From Deltaproteobacteria bacterium (GTDB lineage: Bacteria > Chloroflexota > Dehalococcoidia > Dehalococcoidales > BS750m-G39): DNA of 8,919 nucleotides. This document shows positions 5,725 through 8,919 of this stretch, piece by piece. The notes under the pieces were generated by a model, which saw only the letters and a list, made by a program, of their open reading frames with translations, was not told the DNA's origin and did no database searches. Made by a program: the position numbers and the translations under genes. The stretch spans positions 1 to 8,919 of the forward strand of contig JAUWGI010000017.1 in NCBI GenBank assembly GCA_030606505.1, given 5' to 3'. How positions within the stretch are numbered: position 1 is the first letter of the stretch; each line of letters starts with the position of its first letter.

Positions 5725-5918
5725 AAGGTAGCAAAGAGCCAATATCGGTAGAAAAAAAGTGTTTCTGCCCCTACTGCGAGGAAGAGATTATGCTGGCCAT
5801 GTTACCCTACTGCCAGCCCTGCGGGGTGACCCTGCACTACTGCCGCAGCTGCCAGATAGCCGTGCCCAGGGAAGCCGAGGTTTGTCCCCAGTGCGGGGGT
5901 AAGCTGGAAGGGAAATAG
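5721..5918 (+). CDS. Small nine-cysteine zinc-ribbon protein, function unknown
   Basis: This 65-residue protein carries nine cysteines, most in CxxC pairs: Cys14/Cys16/Cys19 (CFCPYC), Cys31/Cys34 (CQPC), Cys41/Cys44 (CRSC) and Cys55/Cys58 (CPQC). The pairing suggests two zinc-ribbon knuckles, with Cys14 left over, although a metal or Fe-S-binding role is also possible. There is no signal peptide or membrane segment. Its ATG overlaps the iscU stop (ATGA), so translation is probably coupled to iscU, and the DsrE-like gene follows after nine bases. I do not recognise the family beyond a double zinc ribbon. Position suggests an accessory role in cluster assembly or sulfur transfer, which is inference only. 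Confidence 0.8.
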   Translation: MKGSKEPISVEKKCFCPYCEEEIMLAMLPYCQPCGVTLHYCRSCQIAVPREAEVCPQCGGKLEGK

Positions 5919-5927
5919 GGGGTTACC

Positions 5928-6404
5928 ATGGCGGAGAAGGTTACCCTGGTCGTATTCAGCGGGGAGATGGATAAAGCCATGGCCGCCTTTAACATCGCTA
6001 TCGGCGCCGCCTCTATGGGGATGGAGGTGAGCATGTTCTTCACCTTCTGGGGCTTGAATATCATCAAGAAAAATAAGGGCTCAATCAAGAGCCGGGGGAT
6101 GATGAGGAAGATGCTCAACTTTATGAACCGCGGCGGCTCTAAGAGACTGCCCCTATCCCGATTTCACATGCTCGGCCTGGGCAAGTGGATGATGGGCAGG
6201 CTGATGCAGGACGCCAAGTTCCCCTCTGTTGATGAGTTGATAGCTACCGCCAAGGAGGCGGGGGTTAAATTTATCGCCTGCACCAACACTATGGGAGTTA
6301 TGGGACTCTCCAAGGAGGCCTTTATCCCCGAGGTGGACAGCTTCGGCGGGGTGGCCGCCTATCTGGCCGAGGCTAAAGAGGGCCGGGTTAATCTGTTTGT
6401 TTAA
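5928..6404 (+). CDS. DsrE/DsrF-like (DsrE2-type) sulfur-transfer protein
   Basis: This 158-residue protein resembles the DsrE/DsrF/DrsH-like family, whose members carry sulfur as cysteine persulfide. Features are the N-terminal strand KVTLVVFSGEMDKAMAAFNI, a hydrophobic segment MGMEVSMFFTFWGLN (30-44) typical of DsrE2-like proteins, and the C-terminal strand-loop KFIACTNTMGVMGL (114-127), with Cys118 at the family's usual sulfur-carrier position. Cys118 is the only cysteine. The segment around 18-45 is hydrophobic enough to be mistaken for a membrane helix but is probably the core of the fold. Methionine is very common (16 of 158 residues). It is followed by tusA after 12 bases. DsrE-TusA pairs are known sulfur relays, so Cys118 probably exchanges sulfane sulfur with TusA. 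Confidence 0.85.
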   Translation: MAEKVTLVVFSGEMDKAMAAFNIAIGAASMGMEVSMFFTFWGLNIIKKNKGSIKSRGMMRKMLNFMNRGGSKRLPLSRFHMLGLGKWMMGRLMQDAKFPSVDELIATAKEAGVKFIACTNTMGVMGLSKEAFIPEVDSFGGVAAYLAEAKEGRVNLFV

Positions 6405-6416
6405 GGAGGCAGGGCA

Positions 6417-6656
6417 ATGAAAGCGGACGCCACTCTGGACTGCATCGGACTCTATTGCCCTATGCCCATTTATAACACTGCTAAGAAACTCAAGGAGCTG
6501 AAGCCGGGGCAGGTGCTGGAGGTCCTGGCCGATGATGAGGGGATAAAGGAGGACATGCCCGCCTGGTGCCGCACCACCGGCAACAAGCTATTGGGGATTG
6601 AGGAGGAAAATGGGGAATATAAAGCCTACGTCAGGAAAGCTAAAAAAGGAGTGTAA
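6417..6656 (+). CDS. tusA: TusA/SirA-family sulfur carrier protein
   Basis: This 79-residue protein has normal TusA length. The signature is LDCIGLYCPMPI (7-18): Cys14 in CPxP is the persulfide-carrying cysteine, and Cys9 is an extra cysteine where many family members have Ala or Thr. A third cysteine, Cys51 (AWCRTTG), lies where YedF-like anaerobe TusA proteins often carry one. The rest fits the two-layer alpha/beta fold (VLEVLADDEG, 33-42). TusA proteins accept sulfur from a desulfurase or rhodanese and hand it to partners such as DsrE-type proteins. The ATG follows AAGGAGG with a seven-base spacer. Gaps of 12 bases on both sides place it firmly in the operon between the DsrE-like gene and hrb. 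Confidence 0.93.
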   Translation: MKADATLDCIGLYCPMPIYNTAKKLKELKPGQVLEVLADDEGIKEDMPAWCRTTGNKLLGIEEENGEYKAYVRKAKKGV

Positions 6657-6668
6657 GCGAGGCAAGAG

Positions 6669-7358
6669 ATGGACACCAGTGCGCTGCATACCATAGGCTA
6701 CGGCCTCTATATCGTCTGCTCAAAGAAGGGCAAGCGGTTCAACGGGCAGGTGGCCAACACCGTGACTCAGGTGACCGCCGAGCCGCCGGCTATCGCCGTG
6801 ACCATAAATAAGAGCAACCTGACCTATGAGTTTATTAAAGAAAGCAGGGTCTTTACCGCTTCCGTCCTGGCTAAAGACACGCCGCTGGCTTTTATCGGAC
6901 ACTTCGGCTTTAAATCAGGCCGGGAGATAGATAAGCTTAAAGGCCTTAACTATATACTGGGCGAGACCGGGGCGCCAATAGTTACCGACCACGCCCTGGC
7001 CTTTCTGGAGGTTAAAGTAAACCAAGAGATGGATGTGGGCACACATACCATTTTCGTCGGGGAGTTGGTGGGGGCCGAGATTCTCAGGGAAGGTGAGCCC
7101 ATGACCTACGCCTACTATCACCTGGTCAAGCGAGGCACCACCCCCAAGAGCGCCCCCACCTACCACAAGGAGAGGAAGGAGGTGGCCGCTAAAATGGCCA
7201 AATACAAGTGCAGCGTCTGCGACTACGTCTACGACCCCGAAATGGGCGACCCCGAGGGCGGGGTAACACCGGGAACACCCTTTGAGGAATTGCCCGATGA
7301 CTGGGTCTGTCCCGTCTGCGGGGCAGATAAGAGCCAGTTTGGAAAAGTAGAGGAATAG
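6669..7358 (+). CDS. hrb: Flavin reductase-rubredoxin fusion (high-molecular-weight rubredoxin)
   Basis: This 229-residue protein has two domains. Residues 1 to about 160 form a flavin reductase-like FMN-binding domain ([20 protein letters not shown] and later [22 protein letters not shown] motifs). Residues about 178-229 are a complete rubredoxin with Cys181-x-x-Cys184 (CSVC) and Cys214-x-x-Cys217 (CPVC) as iron ligands, plus the usual [22 protein letters not shown] core. This architecture matches Hrb of Moorella, which takes electrons from NADH-dependent reductase chemistry and gives them to the flavodiiron protein FprA. Here fprA is the second gene downstream, which strongly supports that partnership. 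The ATG has GAGG six bases upstream. The rubredoxin domain could also feed the rubrerythrin-like protein encoded at the start of the operon. Confidence 0.93.
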   Translation: MDTSALHTIGYGLYIVCSKKGKRFNGQVANTVTQVTAEPPAIAVTINKSNLTYEFIKESRVFTASVLAKDTPLAFIGHFGFKSGREIDKLKGLNYILGETGAPIVTDHALAFLEVKVNQEMDVGTHTIFVGELVGAEILREGEPMTYAYYHLVKRGTTPKSAPTYHKERKEVAAKMAKYKCSVCDYVYDPEMGDPEGGVTPGTPFEELPDDWVCPVCGADKSQFGKVEE

Positions 7359-7364
7359 CCGGTT

Positions 7365-7634
7365 ATGTACAGCAAATGTCCAGGGCAGGATATGAGAAAC
7401 CTTCGGGTATCAGTGCATAAATGCCCCAACTGCGGCGCCGAGGTGGAAATGTTTTCCGACGAAATGCGGGTGAGATGCCAAAAGTGCAAGAAGTATGTCT
7501 ACCGGGAGAAGGTGCCCTCCTGCATTGAGTGGTGCTCTTCCGCCCGTGAATGCCTGGGGGAGGAGAGGTGGAAACAACTGATGGGCACCAATAAAAAGAA
7601 GTTACCCAGTGCCCAGAAAGGACACCCAAGATGA
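7365..7634 (+). CDS. Eight-cysteine zinc-ribbon protein (CPGQD type), function unknown
   Basis: This 89-residue protein begins MYSKCPGQDMR, a CPGQD opening I recognise from small proteins of anaerobes, with no biochemical role known to me. Cysteines lie at 5, 20, 23, 38, 41, 53, 57 and 63. Cys20-x-x-Cys23 (CPNC) and Cys38-x-x-Cys41 (CQKC) form a clear zinc ribbon. Cys53, Cys57 and Cys63 (PSCIEWCSSARECLG), together with Cys5, could form a second metal site, possibly Fe-S; this is inference. The C-terminal 20 residues are basic. The ATG at 7365 is preferred to the ATG at 7392 because the latter would delete the CPGQD motif; its ribosome site is weak. Its TGA overlaps the fprA ATG, so the two are probably translationally coupled and may work together. 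Confidence 0.8.
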   Translation: MYSKCPGQDMRNLRVSVHKCPNCGAEVEMFSDEMRVRCQKCKKYVYREKVPSCIEWCSSARECLGEERWKQLMGTNKKKLPSAQKGHPR

Positions 7635-8815
7635 AACCAAGAGAGCTAAAGCGGGGAGTCTACTGGGTGGGGGCTATCGACTGGGACCGGCGGCTGTTTG
7701 ACGCCCTTATCCCGCTGCCCGACGGCACCAGCTATAACGCCTACCTGATTAAAGGCAGCAAGCATACAGCCCTTATCGATACCGTTGACCCGCCCACCCG
7801 GGACATACTGCTCCGACACCTGGATGAGCTTAAGGTCAAGAGTATAGACTATGTCATCGCCAACCACGCCGAGCAGGACCACTCCGGCACCATCCCCCGA
7901 ATCCTGGAGAGATACCCCGAAGCCAAAGTTGTCTGCACGCCCAAGTGTAAGGATATGCTCATCGACCTGCTTATGGTCCCGGAGGCGAAGTTTAAAACCG
8001 TAGGTGATAAGGAGAGCATCTCGCTGGGAGATAGGACGCTGGAGTTTATCCATGCTCCCTGGGTACACTGGCCGGAGACCATGCTCACCTACCTAAAAGA
8101 GGACAAAATCCTGTTTCCCTGCGATTTCCTCGGTTCCCACCTGGCCACCACCGACCTCTATGTCACTGATGAGGGGCAGGTCTACGAGGCAGCCAAGAGA
8201 TACTACGCCGAAATCATGATGCCCTTCCGAACCACTATTCAGAAAAACCTGGAGAAGGTAAAGGACTACAAAATTGACATCATCGCCCCCAGCCACGGGC
8301 CGATGTACGACAAGCCTGATTTCATCATCAAGGCTTACCACAGCTGGGCATTCGATAAGCCCAAAAATATCGTGGTATTGCCCTATATCTCGATGCACGG
8401 CAGTACCCGCCAGATGGTTGAATACCTTGTCGGAGCTCTGGCTGAAAAGGGCGTGACGGTGAAACAGTTTGACCTCGCTGTAACTGACATCGGCAAGCTG
8501 GCAATGGCGCTGGTGGATGCAGCCACAGTGGTCATCGGGACACCTACTGTTCTGGCGGGTCCGCATCCGAACGTTGCCTATGCCGCCATCCTGACGAATG
8601 CACTGAGACCCAACTTGAAATTCGTCTCCATCATCGGCTCCTACGGGTGGGGAGGTAAAGCAGTGGAGCAGCTGGCAGCGATGATTCCTAACCTTAAAGT
8701 TGAGATACTGGAGCCGGTGTTATGTAAAGGGCTTCCCCGCGAAGCCGACTTCAAGGCGCTGGAGAAGCTAGCCGATACCATCGCTAAAAAGCATAAAGCC
8801 GAGGGCTTTGTATAG
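7631..8815 (+). CDS. fprA: Flavodiiron protein (A-type flavoprotein), oxygen/NO reductase
   Basis: This 394-residue protein is normal for a class A flavodiiron protein. The N-terminal metallo-beta-lactamase domain carries the diiron ligands His79-x-Glu81-x-Asp83 with His84 (NHAEQDHSG), His146 (WVHWPETM), Asp165 (FPCDFLGSH) and His222 (APSHGP). The C-terminal flavodoxin-like domain (from about 246) shows the FMN phosphate loop SMHGSTRQM (254-262) and the second FMN loops GTPTVLAGPHP and GSYGWGGKA (303-313, 336-344). The enzyme reduces O2 to water, or NO to N2O, in the cytoplasm of anaerobes. The encoded Hrb-like protein is the likely electron donor. The ATG overlaps the stop of the preceding zinc-ribbon gene, with AAAGGA eight bases upstream. 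The last codons and stop form part of a hairpin with a T-tract, which probably ends or attenuates the operon transcript. Confidence 0.96.
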   Translation: MKPRELKRGVYWVGAIDWDRRLFDALIPLPDGTSYNAYLIKGSKHTALIDTVDPPTRDILLRHLDELKVKSIDYVIANHAEQDHSGTIPRILERYPEAKVVCTPKCKDMLIDLLMVPEAKFKTVGDKESISLGDRTLEFIHAPWVHWPETMLTYLKEDKILFPCDFLGSHLATTDLYVTDEGQVYEAAKRYYAEIMMPFRTTIQKNLEKVKDYKIDIIAPSHGPMYDKPDFIIKAYHSWAFDKPKNIVVLPYISMHGSTRQMVEYLVGALAEKGVTVKQFDLAVTDIGKLAMALVDAATVVIGTPTVLAGPHPNVAYAAILTNALRPNLKFVSIIGSYGWGGKAVEQLAAMIPNLKVEILEPVLCKGLPREADFKALEKLADTIAKKHKAEGFV

Positions 8816-8824
8816 CCCTTTTTT
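8802..8824 (+). terminator. Intrinsic terminator or attenuator overlapping the fprA stop codon
   Basis: AGGGCT (8802-8807) and AGCCCT (8814-8819) form a perfect 6-bp stem, extendable by one G-T pair, around a six-base loop, followed by a run of six T (8819-8824). The stop TAG lies at 8813-8815, so translating ribosomes would cover the left arm. The stem is short, so termination may be partial and allow read-through into the peroxiredoxin gene 28 bases later. Confidence 0.55.
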
Positions 8825-8851
8825 ATAAAAAATCAAGGAGGTATAAACAAA

Positions 8852-8919
8852 ATGGAAGAGGTTAAAGAGCAGGTAATCAGTCTGCCCCGTCTAGGGCAGC
8901 CGGCACCGCCCTTCGAGGT
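8852..8919 (+). CDS. Peroxiredoxin-like protein, N-terminal fragment
   Basis: Only 22 complete codons are in the window. The protein begins MEEVKEQVISLPRLGQPAPP and continues FE. The segment LPRLGQPAPPFE resembles the N-terminus of AhpC/TSA peroxiredoxins (x-LG-x-x-AP-x-F-x-A), which reduce hydrogen and organic peroxides. The peroxidatic cysteine would lie beyond the window edge, so the family and subtype are not confirmed. AAGGAGG lies about ten bases before the ATG. It sits just downstream of fprA in the same direction, which fits an oxidative-defence neighbourhood, though a weak terminator separates them. Confidence 0.65.
   Translation, partial: MEEVKEQVISLPRLGQPAPPFE

Noticed and set aside
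5980..6062. Membrane helix in the DsrE-like protein
   Set aside because: The hydrophobic stretch matches the core strand-helix of soluble DsrE-type folds and is broken by charged residues. It is not a clear transmembrane segment.
8093..8566. A 157-codon minus-strand frame opposite fprA
   Set aside because: It lies wholly inside fprA, whose metal and FMN motifs are complete; the antisense product resembles nothing known.

Overview
The window (about 55-60% GC by eye) looks like a chromosomal segment of an anaerobic bacterium. It carries a dense set of oxygen-protection and Fe-S/sulfur-handling genes (flavodiiron protein, high-molecular-weight rubredoxin, rubrerythrin-like protein, peroxiredoxin, IscU, TusA, DsrE-like), with AAGGAGG-type ribosome sites and sigma70-like promoters. 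The gene set and sequence flavour suggest a Chloroflexota/Dehalococcoidia-type or Firmicutes-like anaerobe. This taxonomic guess is inference. No tRNA, rRNA, CRISPR or mobile element was seen, and no gene-free stretch exceeds 300 bases.

Layout. Positions 1-1053, minus strand: two short-chain dehydrogenases in tandem, the downstream one cut by the window edge. Positions 1054-1218: a divergent promoter region. Positions 1219-2322, plus strand: a sugar-phosphate nucleotidyltransferase with a left-handed beta-helix tail. It converges, with a 4-base stop-codon overlap, on a minus-strand gene (2319-2885) encoding a long charged helix plus a small alpha/beta domain of unknown function. Positions 2886-3074: a second divergent regulatory region. 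Positions 3075-3425: a small soluble Rieske protein.

Positions 3566-8815 hold nine plus-strand genes with gaps of 22 bases or less or 4-base overlaps, most simply one operon. In order they are: rubrerythrin-like diiron protein, cysteine-desulfurase-like protein, IscU, 9-Cys zinc ribbon, DsrE-like protein, TusA, flavin reductase-rubredoxin fusion (Hrb), 8-Cys zinc-ribbon protein, and flavodiiron protein FprA. A small hairpin with a T-tract overlaps the fprA stop codon, and a peroxiredoxin-like gene begins at 8852 and runs off the window.

The operon couples Fe-S assembly and sulfur relay to oxygen and peroxide removal. Hrb can pass electrons to FprA, while the rubrerythrin-like protein and peroxiredoxin would handle peroxide. 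The main surprise is the IscS-like protein. It has the normal fold-defining motifs and the mobile-loop cysteine (Cys325), but the lysine that should hold pyridoxal phosphate is Gln202, and several other active-site residues are also changed. It is therefore unlikely to be an ordinary cysteine desulfurase. With IscU, TusA and DsrE encoded beside it, the locus may use a non-canonical sulfur source for cluster assembly.
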